Assembly (NCBI GenBank): GCA_023055425.1
Contig: JALGPY010000010.1
Span: forward strand, 50,652,165 to 50,716,164
DNA: 64,000 nt
Direction: 5' to 3'
Source: Linanthus parryae
Lineage: Eukaryota > Streptophyta > Magnoliopsida > Ericales > Polemoniaceae
The position numbers were made by a program, and so were the translations under genes. The notes under the pieces are model-generated. The model was not told the DNA's origin, made no database searches, and worked only from the letters and a program-made list of their open reading frames with translations. Shown here piece by piece: positions 24,918 through 34,612 of the stretch; positions within the stretch are counted from its first letter, which is position 1; every line of letters starts with the position of its first letter.

Positions 24918-25531
24918 TCTGTACTCGATCAGACATAGCATTCGCTGTTAGTGTGGTTAGTCGTTTTATGGCTCATCCGGGTAGGGACCATTGGCAGGCG
25001 GTGAAGCGGATATTCAGGTACCTTAAGGGTATGTCATACATTGGCCTATGTTATGGGGCTAGTGAAAACATCTTGGTAGCTGGTTTCTCATATGCGGACT
25101 ATGCATGGGATATTGATAGTAGAAGATCAATTACAGGATATGTATTTGCTCTAGGAGCATCTGTTGTGAGTTGGAAGGCTACGCTACAGCCGATGGTGAC
25201 ATTTTCCACCATGGAGGCAGAGTATATGGCTCTAACGGAAGCAGCAAAGGAGGCAATCAAGCTTAAGGGAATGTTCAATGATCTAGGGCTACTTCAAGAT
25301 CAGGCGATAGTCTACTATGATAGCTTGAGTGCAATTTGCTTGACTAAGGACCATGTTCATCATGAAAGGACCAAGCATATTGACATTAGGTATCATTTTC
25401 TGAGAAGTGAAAGCAGGATCAAGGTGATGAAGGTGGGGAATGCTGACAAGCCCGCGAATATGTTCACCAAGCCCGTTCAAGAGAGCAACTTCCAGCATTG
25501 TCTGGAATTGCTCAACATCTCGAGCCAGTGA
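24918..25531 (+). pseudogene. Copia RT end and RNase H
   Basis: Coding resumes right after the TATGG duplication: CTRSDIAFAVSVVSRFM, then HWQAVKRIFRYLKG, then the Ty1/Copia RNase H. The RNase H shows GFSYADYAWDIDSRRSITGY, TMEAEYMALTEAAKE, YYDSLSAICLTKD and HIDIRYHFLR, with the acidic residues of the active site in their usual places. The stop is TGA at 25529-25531. This part alone has one long open frame, so it is less decayed than gag. Confidence 0.9.
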
Positions 25532-25661
25532 GGCCCTTCGGGGCATGTCGGACCCGGTGGGGGTCCAGTGAGTCTCTGTGACGAGAGACATTTGATGCGG
25601 AGAAGACGTAGCTTTATTTACAAGAAGACGAGCAGCTGCTGTTGACGAGACAATTCAAGTC

Positions 25662-25673
25662 AAGGTGGAGATT
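25662..25673 (+). promoter_or_regulatory. Copia polypurine tract
   Basis: AAGGTGGAGATT lies directly before the LTR start TGTTGAGGGG. This is the common form in Tork-type plant Copia elements. Confidence 0.85.
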
Positions 25674-26015
25674 TGTTGAGGGGTGCCTTAAATTGGAAGT
25701 CAAATGCAACTATAGTAACAAATTGACTTGAGTTGAAAAGTCAAAAGTAGCAAAAGGTTAAGAATCAATTAGGACGGCAAATTATTGTTTCCAAATTGGT
25801 TTTGGAAATATTCTAATCTGTGCGTTCTCCTATAGCACTATATAAGTAGCTTTGTAGTGCTATTATGGAGTTTGCATAATCAAGCGTAATTGTTCCTCTT
25901 AAGTAAATAAAGGTTGCTTTTCCGCGATGGAGGTAGTTATCAAATATTTTACTAGCGAACAAATTCTGTGTTTTTCTATATTTTTTCATTGTTCGTGAGG
26001 TAGTTTGTCATAACA
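25674..26015 (+). mobile_element. Copia 3' LTR
   Basis: The 342 bp unit runs from TGTTGAGGGG to GTCATAACA, with TGTT/AACA termini. It contains a TATA-like CTATATAAGTAG at 25838-25849 and AATAAA near 25907, as expected of U3 and R. No matching 5' copy is found in the window. Confidence 0.75.
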
Positions 26016-26210
26016 TGTAGCAAAAACAATCCCATGACAACCTTCTTCCTGCACCAAATTGAATATACTCATAGTTGGAACCACTAAAGTGAATTCTACC
26101 GTTTTGAAACCTGGTCAGGAAAGAACTTCTTTTCTTGCGTGCAGTGTCTTGTGTCTCGGCCAATCGCCCATGCATCAACAATGATTCTGGGAGTCTTAAG
26201 GTGTCATGAT
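26016..26210 (-). pseudogene. Cytochrome P450 fragment (CYP71-type), broken
   Basis: The minus strand encodes a P450 C-terminal piece. A TLRLP remnant of the K-helix (ETLRL) leads to RIIVDAWAIGRD, then a FFPD/RF block and HFSGSNYEYIQFGAGRRL, the heme-binding loop. A two-base deletion after RRL shifts the frame. The next residues read CHGIVFAT, the expected Cys ligand region with His for Pro. The K-helix and AWAIGRD block are closer than in a normal P450, so some 20-25 codons are missing. The sequence ends at the Copia LTR. Plant CYP71 enzymes are membrane-bound ER monooxygenases, but this piece cannot work. Confidence 0.85.
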
Positions 26211-26600
26211 ATGGCGCACAGAAATTTAGAAATAAGAATAATATAGATATTCAACTTAATAATAAACTAGTACAATAAGCATTTATATATGCAACATAAA
26301 CTTGGAGGTTGGGAAAATAACCTAAACTTGGAAAACGAGCAAAACAATACCATAACTGTCCCAACTAAGGTAACATGGATCGAGGTTTGCTCCGGATGGG
26401 GAAAGCGAAACGGGGTCGCGGAACAGATTGTCCATGGAATTCGGTTTGCTATATTTGGATCGTTTAAGCGCAACTTACTCGGGTCGCAGAGTGTGATTTT
26501 GAATTATTATTAGTTAGTTTATTAATGTCACTATTATAATAAATTACTAATATTTTACTATTTTATTTGTTGAATAATATTCTTACATATTAAACAGGCT

Positions 26601-26700
26601 GCAGCTAGGGTGGTAGTTCAAGTGGTAGAGCGTTGGAAGCCCTTACATGAGATCTCGGTTTCGAATCCGGTAGATGACAAAACAATTTCTCAAAAATATA
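26601..26700 (+). mobile_element. Short tRNA-derived SINE
   Basis: A polymerase III A box-like stretch (GGTGGTAGTTCAAGTGGTAG, 26609-26628) and a B box (GGTTTCGAATCC, 26658-26669, one extra T) are spaced as in a tRNA. An A-rich end follows. Near-identical direct repeats flank it: TATTAAACAGGCT (26588-26600) and TATTAAAGCAGGCT (26701-26714), as expected of a target duplication. There is no acceptor stem, so it is not a tRNA gene. Confidence 0.7.
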
Positions 26701-26714
26701 TATTAAAGCAGGCT

Positions 26715-27994
26715 TATTTACTTCTGAAATATACAAAGTCCTTGCAAAATAGAATGTATCATTGATGATTTGGTGATCTAATTAATTAAATCTTTTTCAG
26801 AGAAGATATTACTAATTCAATATGTTTTTGACCCGAACATTGCTAAACTGAAAAATAATTTCCAATCTAATGCTCCCACAAAACTAATACTTAATATAAG
26901 GTGCAATTTGCCACATAATCTGCCACATAGGAGAGAGACACATGACAAAATTAGTGGAGTCCAAATATGATTAATATACCTCTCTTTTATGACAAAAGAA
27001 ACAACTATCTTAATCCCCGTGATTTGAACGTCAACCTCCGTCAAACAAAATCGCTTGTGCTCCTGCAGAGGTGTACACTCGCCGAATATGTATATCTGTA
27101 TATTGACAGATTTATTATTTTTTCTTAAATGGTTGGATTAATTTCCTTCTTTCAAATGTCCTGGCCAATGTACAATGTTGTACCCTTTTTTTCATGTTAG
27201 TAAAATTATTAAGTCACCTGTACAACAATCCAGCATCCAACCCAAGAGTCCTGCTCCAATATTTTAAAATCCCCAACCCAAACATGGCCATTGTTACAGA
27301 ACAAGAGCTCTAGAGAAGATTGGAAAGAAACTCTGTAGTCTAAATGTCTCCATTTATGTGCAGGAAAAATAAAATATATTGTTTCCTCATCCTAAAGCAG
27401 TACTAAAAACTCAAAAAATTATATAATCGATTCTAAAAAATATCACAAATTCAAAAAAGACCTTGGGACAAAAGAGAGTGTGATTCCATACAAATAAGAC
27501 TATATACGGATTAGAAATCTAGAAAGATGGGTAGAACTAAATTCACTATCAAAGCTCTGAGTGAAGACTACTTACGTGAATATAAAGAGAACCGGATTCG
27601 TACTTACCTTTGCGGAAACGGTAAGTTTTTTCCGTGCAAAAAAGATTCGCGGTTAGCCCATGTGAAATGTTGCTGAGTGAAGAAAACATGTGCCGTTTGA
27701 AGTACTCGTTTAGAAAAGTGGCTATCGATTTAACTTTCCGATCGAGTGAGGGCGTTCTGTAATAGATATTTTTTCCTTTTGTTTAAATGGATGCCCGATA
27801 TAATATATAAATACTTTACTAAAGTTGCCACATAAATACCTTTCTAAAAATGATAGAGGTGGCATTGGCGTGGAAGTAGAAAACCTATTCGGGGAAATAG
27901 TTTTCAATAAACTCTAAACGGGGAATTATTTTTCCATACAACATTATTGAGGCTAAAAGCTCAATATACTACTAGTATTTCACTATTTTAGAAA
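26715..27994. other. Unassigned AT-rich DNA
   Basis: About 1.3 kb shows no recognisable gene or repeat. Short open frames lack motifs. It may be true host intergenic DNA or old element remains. Confidence 0.4.
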
Positions 27995-28168
27995 TGTTGT
28001 GAGATCTAGAGTAGAGAAGATGGAACAATGTATGGAGGAATATCAAGTGTATATTATTTTCCACCAGACCACCCTTTATATAGGGTGTGGGGGTCAATCA
28101 GTATCATCTATACATTGTAATACAATATTGTGTGAATATTCATCATATCAAATATATATTTCATAACA
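27995..28168 (-). repeat. 3' LTR of the non-autonomous element
   Basis: TGTTGTGAGA to TTTCATAACA on the plus strand. It includes CTTTATATAGGG, whose reverse complement is a TATA-like box. A GGGGGAG tract on the minus strand lies directly before it. Confidence 0.85.
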
Positions 28169-31100
28169 CTCCCCCTTGTCAAGCAAAACCAATTGGGACA
28201 AAAGCTTTGACGAAGGAAAAAGTGTGCATCTTGTGAGCGGAGATTTGGTGTAGTCTAACCCCGTTCATGGCTGCATGCCTCATTAAAACCTTTCTTGGAA
28301 AAATCATGTGGGATAAAAACCTCAGCTAAGGAAAAAGAGTACAACCTCTTGTAATTAATCTCCCCCTCTTTGCCTCATCTTGTCATCAAACTTTAGACCT
28401 GAGAAGTAAAGTCATGCACAATGTCTGACATATATATTGTTGACAATGCAAGCTAAATTATCCAAAATATGATGTTATATGAACATATGAAATAGTAATG
28501 AGAACTATCAGTTAATAAGTATTACATGTTATATACTCATGAGACATTCGTCATACTAAATAATATGCATATGCACCTAAACTACTCGCGAGTGTGTATC
28601 TTCGATTTGCTTTAGCAAAGGAGTATATCTCATGGCAATAGCCTCCATGGATTTCACATATAGTGATGCGTTCGATCATTTTGTGTAACTAGTTACTTTC
28701 ATATTTGTAGTCTTCTAGACTAAACAAAATATCATAATCACTCTTATCAAATAGAGGATTTGTTGGTTATAATTATAACCATGAAAAACATATGGGCATT
28801 GCTTGCAATATAGCATGTTTCTCTTTCAATAGTTTTCACGCATTCAACCATAAGGGTGCAGACATTTGAATATGTTGTTCTATATGAACATGGATGCTTG
28901 AGGCATCTCAAGTACTTCAAAGTACTTCACATATATATGCTCGATGCATTAACTGCAGAGCTCGTGTGTATATGCACACACGAGTTTTGACTTTGAATTG
29001 GCCAATATCGTCAACACATTTCCACTAATAGTGGTTTAAGGATATCATATGATTGTAAGCGCTATTCAAAATGAATATCGCCAATGATCATATACGTGGA
29101 ATCAAATGTAGGTAGCTCTTCATCTACATGAGTTGTTGCCTCTTCAAACACATTGATTTGATCATTTATATATGATTCTCTTGTGTTCTCAATTTTAGTC
29201 GAATTGGAACTACCAAGATCATGATCCTTATGGAGGATCTACATGATTGCATAAGCAACCGTTACATGCTTAATATGCATCAAAACTCATATTGTATAAG
29301 ACTTCAATTGGATTTGAAGTTTGGAGTCACACGTACTAAAGTTTGAATAAGACAATTAAGTTAATGTTCATGTCATGTAATAGGATATATTCTCCCCCTC
29401 ATGACATGAGCCGTGTCATCAATGCCCTAGATATATGCTTTCGGCATATTATTTTTATATACCCGAGCCACACAAAAATTAGGCGAGAATGTATTTCCTT
29501 GGGAGATATAATTTGTCACACTTCAAACTTGTAATTCTCATGAACTCTAAAATACTATCCTTGGATAGGAGTTTCACTTATGAGAATACATAATCACATA
29601 TTCCACCTTCAAAGCGGTTAAAATGAGTTATGTGATGTTCTCTAAATGGAACATAGAGCATGTAACAATAATATTCATATTCGAATTTCTTCATCGGGAT
29701 GATTAACTTTGCACAATTCTTAAGAAGTGCATATATAGTCAATCTAAAATAATCAGTAAGATTAGTTGAATTCTAATATCAATTATTCAAGCAACCAATC
29801 ACTTTTAGTGATGCCAATGGTGACAAACTCAATCTTGAAATCTATTCAGGAGTTCATTAAATCATTGATCTCTTCTATAGACGATATGTCTTCTAGGTGC
29901 TGAATATAAGATATGCACATTTTTTTTTCAAATGTGAGATCGACAACATCCAAGCTACTTTATGGGCTGAATAATAAATTTTGGATGTTCAATGAGATTG
30001 ATATAGAAATTACAACGCATCAACTAGGCGTCGCTTGGGTGATGCAGTGCATCAAGCCAGTTTTATGACAAATTATCTACGTTGGATCGGCGATGTAATG
30101 CATCAAGCCATTTTTTTGAAGACATTTTCAACGGTGAATGTCATTTATTTGAATTATACAAAACCACTTGGCATGTCCATAAATTCAAGTATAAAACTTA
30201 AATAGTTTTATTTCTTTTAATCTCAATATTCAAGGGGATCATTTGTGTTTCAAGAAACACACGGTGCAAAAAAGCTACCGTTGTGAGCCTTAAAATGTCT
30301 CAAGTACATACTTGAATATAGTTTATATATTTGTTTTCAATTGTTAGAACTTCTATTTCGACAAATTGCAGGTTACCTCTTGTATGGCACATTTCCATAG
30401 ACTCAAATATTTCATAACATGAGCCAATAAGCACACTAGGGGGCTTATGTATTTTCTTCTATTGTCTCTTGCTTTTTTCCTGTGCGGGCCATAAAAACAT
30501 CAGGACTTCATAAAAGTCAAGAGAAAAAATCAAGATACAGAGACAAAGTAAATAGAAGGAGCTAACCTTGATATTACGAACCACATATTCTATAGAATTT
30601 CTCTCGAATGAATAGACAAGTGAAAAACAAATATTTCTTAAAGCACAGAAATAAGCAACTTCACAGTATTATATAAAAAATCATATTTAATAGATTTATG
30701 AAAAAATATATATTTAATTTAAAGATCTACCTCGAAGAACTTCTTTCCATTCTTAGTTTCAAAATTAATAATCTTAAATCCAATTTTATTGCCAAAAATT
30801 AACATGATAAGTTCAATTGGAAGCTTGTAATTGCCAAGGAGTTGGGAGGATCTTGAATCACTCAACCAAAAATTCTTATGGTGATCAATAAAGAAATGGG
30901 CTATATTACAAGTCTGCAATCATGCCTACTCACTAGAGGGCAGTATTTGTAACAATTTGTGCATTTCTTTCTCTCCCCCTATTTTCATGTGATCTCAGGC
31001 GATCAATCTTGAATCCCCATAGTACCGAGACAACACAACTATCGCAACCAAGTCCAGGACTGTGCGCATTGTTTCGACCATATAATGTACATGATTCATT

Positions 31101-31327
31101 TCAGGTGATGTCTCGATATTCTTTTAAAAAAATAGAGTCGAGTATAGAATAAAACATCCACTCCTGAGATCCAATCATTCTCTCTTTAGAATGGTTCAAA
31201 CTCGTCGAATATGGGAAAAAAATTAACACATTTGTATCCTTCGTCCATAACTTTAGGTTATGGACAAAAATTGTACGTCATAAGCTCAAGTATCAATTAG
31301 GAATGAAAATTGCCTTGACGTTCATAA
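28169..31327 (-). other. Internal DNA of the non-autonomous element, 3' part
   Basis: AT-rich DNA without credible coding sequence. Polypurine-like motifs (minus strand GGGGGAG or AGGGGGAGA) recur at 28166-28175, 28359-28369, 29391-29400 and 30971-30980. The stretch 28200-28350, with GGACAAAAGC and GGAAAAAGAGTACAACC, resembles the 3' untranslated part common next to the LTR in small plant Copia elements. Confidence 0.55.
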
Positions 31328-31332
31328 CCTCC

Positions 31333-31958
31333 TGTAGATACTGCTTTCTGACATGACAGATCTTGGCCACGTGGCAGCCATCCAGCACACCATATTGTGC
31401 TCCATACACACAGGATCACCAGCCGAGCTGATCCATGTGGGGGCTGCGAGACAGAGCCCTCGCATATCACTGCACGGGACTTGTAGGGACTTAGTGGTTT
31501 GGAGGCTAGAGTAAGCCCTGTCGCGTGCGAGCCAAGCCCGCACGCGACCTTTAGTAACTGTTTTGAGAGATTTATGGCACGAGCTCCATAAACCCGGTCA
31601 ACCCGATCAAACCCGGTCAACCTCGTAACGGTTCCGGTATTCGCGCACCACGTGCTCTAACGGTCCCTATATACTCGGACGAACGTGCCGTTATGGTTAA
31701 GCTAATTAAGCCGCCATTAATGGGCGCATTAACCACACTACAACGGTCACGTTCTCCAGTATATATATATCGTTAACCTTTCCATACAAAGGAGAACACA
31801 CTGCCATACGCGGAAGCTCTGCCAAACCTCTGTCTCTCTCTCAGACATTGCTACTGACTTACTCTCTCCCTACACACACCCCTACTCTTCCTGTGCGATC
31901 CTCGATCCACTACACACGGTGCACACGGAGGTCTCCCCGCCGGAATCTCTTGTGCACA
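31333..31958 (+). repeat. Tat 5' LTR with promoter
   Basis: TGTAGATACT to TTGTGCACA. TATA-like boxes lie at 31668-31674 (TATATAC) and 31760-31769 (TATATATATA). A short tandem stretch at 31592-31621 holds GGTCAA at 31596-31601 and 31615-31620, reading TTGACC (WRKY W-box core) on the other strand. The middle unit reads GATCAA here and GGTCAA in the 3' LTR. Confidence 0.9.
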
Positions 31959-31960
31959 TT

Positions 31961-31978
31961 TTGGTGAACCCGACGTGA
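31961..31978 (+). promoter_or_regulatory. Tat primer binding site (tRNA not assigned)
   Basis: TTGGTGAACCCGACGTGA begins two bases after the LTR end. Its position and composition fit a primer site, but I do not assign the tRNA. Confidence 0.6.
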
Positions 31979-31999
31979 ATCTTACCGGCAAAACCAACC

Positions 32000-34612
32000 A
32001 TGTCTCAGGAGGATGATGTCAGCAACCGATCGCCTTCCACCGAAACTCCCTCGGGAGACGAGACCCGCCGTACTCCGACGACTCCCGGCGAAGCACCGAC
32101 GCTAGAGTCTTTGGACGCTACCGTCCAAAGTCAGGCGAAAGCTCTCAAGTCTCAATCCGCGCAACTAGAACAAATCTTGGCTGTTATGGGCACCCTCGCA
32201 CCAAATCCTCCGCCAGCCACCGCTATCCCCCAGGGAGGAGGAACCCCTACTGCTCCAGGATTGGGAGTACCAGCCACACCTCCCAACCCTCATCTGCAGA
32301 CTCCACCGTCGGCTGCGCAACTGCCTTCGGTTCAAGGATCAACGGCACAAATGCTGCCTCCTGCTGCTCACGCTCCTCAGCCCTCGGCTTTGGCGTCCAA
32401 CCCAACTTTGCAGTACCCTTTGCCTCCCCCAACGATGATCTGGGGAAACGCGGGTACTCAGTATGCTCCCAATCCTCCGACGGCATACGTGTCGCCACCG
32501 CCTACGGCAACCCCTCCGACAACTACCGAGGGGAGTATTCCAGAATGCATGACGTCTTTGCAAAAGCGCGTGGACACCATCCTGGCTCATCAGTCATTCG
32601 CGGATACCATTATCCCGAAGCTAGACAATGATCCACCTATTCCACGAGAGATCTATCTCATGCCTAACCCGGCGGGGTACAAGGCTCCCAAATGGGATAA
32701 GTTCGAAGACGTCAATGGAAACGCTCATGAGCATGTCATGCGTTTCATTGATGTCATGGGTCCGTACGGAGCCGATCCCAAGCTGCTGATGCGAGAATTC
32801 CCAAAATCTCTTGGGAACGTAGCATACAAATGGTACCGGACATTGGAGGCCGGATCCGTGAAGACTTGGGACGACATGGTCCAAAAGTTCTATACCAAGT
32901 TCTTTCAAATGGAGGAAAAGGTGACAATGATCCATCTCTCGCGGATGTATCAGAAGCGCGAGGAGGATGGGATCACCTTCATCAAGAAATTCCGGGCGAA
33001 ATCCTTGGAGTGCAAAGATCCAATGCCCGAAAGCCGGCTCGTGGAGATATGCCTACAGTGCATGCGAGATGAATACAAAGGTATGCTCATTAATTTGCAA
33101 ACACCTACGTTTTCAAAACTAATCGAATGCACGAAGAACATCGAGCCCATAGTCGAGCGACAGAAAAAGAAGAGCGCTCCAGAGCGACCTGCGAGCGGCA
33201 CCACTTACAAGATCGGAAGGTTCAGCTACAAGCGGGGACGCGAAGCTGAAGTCAACACAGTTTCGCCCCAGAAACAAGCGAAGGTTGTGAACTTCGATGT
33301 ACCGCCTCTGCCATGCTCGGTAGAGGAAGCGAGTGACCTCTGCAAACAGTGGCGCAAGGACGGCGTCCTGCCACCGCTCGAGAAAACACCCTCCAAGGAG
33401 ATGGTGAGGGACCCTAAGTGGTGCGAGTACCACGGCAAGATCATGCATCCCACCGCCGAGTGCAAGAAACTCAGGTTCGCATTCGATCAGAAGATGAAGA
33501 ACGGCGAGCTAATCGTCAGCGACAACAGGAAGGACGTGCGAAACAACCCACTTCCTGCCCATACGGAGTCAGGCTCGAAAGGCAAAGAGGTCGCCATGAT
33601 CTCGATCGTGGACTTAGAGGAAGTCGCAGAGGATGGTCTACCCATCATTGCTGAGGTCCATCAAGACGAAGATTATAGCATGGACACGGAGGATGAACGT
33701 GCCGACCGCATGACAGGGTCGCATGGCTTCAACAAATTCTTCGATGAGATGAATTTCTCCGAGAGGTGCCGGGCTGATATGACAAAAGCAATCTTAAGGA
33801 TAGCAGAGGACTACGAGGAGGACCTCGTAGTCTCCAACGGGAAAGTCATCAGGGCGTCTCGTTCCACAGAAAAGATCATGACCTTTTCTGCCAGCGACAA
33901 GAAGACGGATGCGAGTCACCAGAGGCCTCTGTACGTGACCGCCATCGTCAATGGCGTCGAATTCAAGCGAGCATTCGTCGATGGAGGAGCAGCAGTCAAC
34001 GTTGTCCCACTCCACACACTGAAGCTAGCAGGGATCCCCGAGCACAAGGTAGTCAAACGTCCATCTCCACTGGTGGGATTCGGAAGCGACTCTAGAATGA
34101 CGATCGGGTGGATCCGCCTTGGCGTCCAGATTGGCAAGGTCAAGTGCTCGGCGAAGTTCTATGTCATAGACGCGAACACCACATATCACATGATTATAGG
34201 TCGAGCCTGGATTCATCGCTTCGACGCAGTTCCTTCGACGGCTCACCAGGTTATGAAAGCTATCTGGAACGACAGAATAGTCGAAATACCGGCTTCTACT
34301 AATCCGTTCAACTTGGACGAAGCACATCTCAGCGAGGCGGTATGGTTCACTGAGATGGCGGACGAGCAAACACCCGGGCCTTTCAACCCTACTCCTTTGC
34401 CTCTCTGGGAGGACATCAAGGACCAGTCACCTGCGGGCGTGATGGTGACAAGGGAAGATGCCAAGGAAAAGCCGCCTACACGCGAAGAGGCGCCACGTAT
34501 CGCATATCATCGAAAGAATGTGTACACTTTGAAGAGGATCGCAAAGCATGACCCCGAGGGCAAGGAGATAGAGAGCTTCTACGCCAATGGGAAGAAATGC
34601 TATCGCATATGA
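32000..34612 (+). CDS. Tat gag-protease polyprotein
   Basis: The 870-residue frame starts at the first ATG after the primer site (MSQEDDVSNRSP). Residues 1-190 are Pro/Thr-rich and disordered-looking. A retrotransposon gag capsid domain follows at about 225-380 (LMREFPKSLGNVAYKWYRTL, then FYTKFFQ). A zinc-binding motif CEYHGKIMHPTAEC lies near 475. The aspartic protease is at about 640-760, with the core AFVDGGAAVNVVPL and GRAWIH further on. Its active site is DGGA, as in other Tat elements, not DSGA. The frame ends in TGA (34610-34612). Pol continues in the same frame, so read-through or a recent mutation must be considered. Confidence 0.93.
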   Translation: MSQEDDVSNRSPSTETPSGDETRRTPTTPGEAPTLESLDATVQSQAKALKSQSAQLEQILAVMGTLAPNPPPATAIPQGGGTPTAPGLGVPATPPNPHLQTPPSAAQLPSVQGSTAQMLPPAAHAPQPSALASNPTLQYPLPPPTMIWGNAGTQYAPNPPTAYVSPPPTATPPTTTEGSIPECMTSLQKRVDTILAHQSFADTIIPKLDNDPPIPREIYLMPNPAGYKAPKWDKFEDVNGNAHEHVMRFIDVMGPYGADPKLLMREFPKSLGNVAYKWYRTLEAGSVKTWDDMVQKFYTKFFQMEEKVTMIHLSRMYQKREEDGITFIKKFRAKSLECKDPMPESRLVEICLQCMRDEYKGMLINLQTPTFSKLIECTKNIEPIVERQKKKSAPERPASGTTYKIGRFSYKRGREAEVNTVSPQKQAKVVNFDVPPLPCSVEEASDLCKQWRKDGVLPPLEKTPSKEMVRDPKWCEYHGKIMHPTAECKKLRFAFDQKMKNGELIVSDNRKDVRNNPLPAHTESGSKGKEVAMISIVDLEEVAEDGLPIIAEVHQDEDYSMDTEDERADRMTGSHGFNKFFDEMNFSERCRADMTKAILRIAEDYEEDLVVSNGKVIRASRSTEKIMTFSASDKKTDASHQRPLYVTAIVNGVEFKRAFVDGGAAVNVVPLHTLKLAGIPEHKVVKRPSPLVGFGSDSRMTIGWIRLGVQIGKVKCSAKFYVIDANTTYHMIIGRAWIHRFDAVPSTAHQVMKAIWNDRIVEIPASTNPFNLDEAHLSEAVWFTEMADEQTPGPFNPTPLPLWEDIKDQSPAGVMVTREDAKEKPPTREEAPRIAYHRKNVYTLKRIAKHDPEGKEIESFYANGKKCYRI

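Larger units (their letters stand above)
7386..26015 (+). mobile_element. Tork-type Ty1/Copia element, decayed and twice interrupted
   Basis: Domains run in Copia order: gag, zinc knuckle, protease, integrase, reverse transcriptase, RNase H, polypurine tract, 3' LTR. Two insertions interrupt it, a solo LTR at 10572-12106 and a Tekay element at 12341-24912. Removing both rejoins the coding frame exactly at each target site. Without them the internal region plus 3' LTR is about 4.5 kb, normal for the Tork lineage. The 3' LTR ends at 26015, against a P450 fragment. The expected matching 5' LTR is absent. Confidence 0.85.

Noticed and set aside
26601..26680. A functional tRNA gene
   Set aside because: A and B box-like motifs exist, but there is no acceptor stem or anticodon arm, and flanking direct repeats indicate a SINE.
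31297..31620. Open frames in the Tat LTRs (also 45829-46434)
   Set aside because: They are antisense to the LTR, overlap promoter sequence and show no motif.
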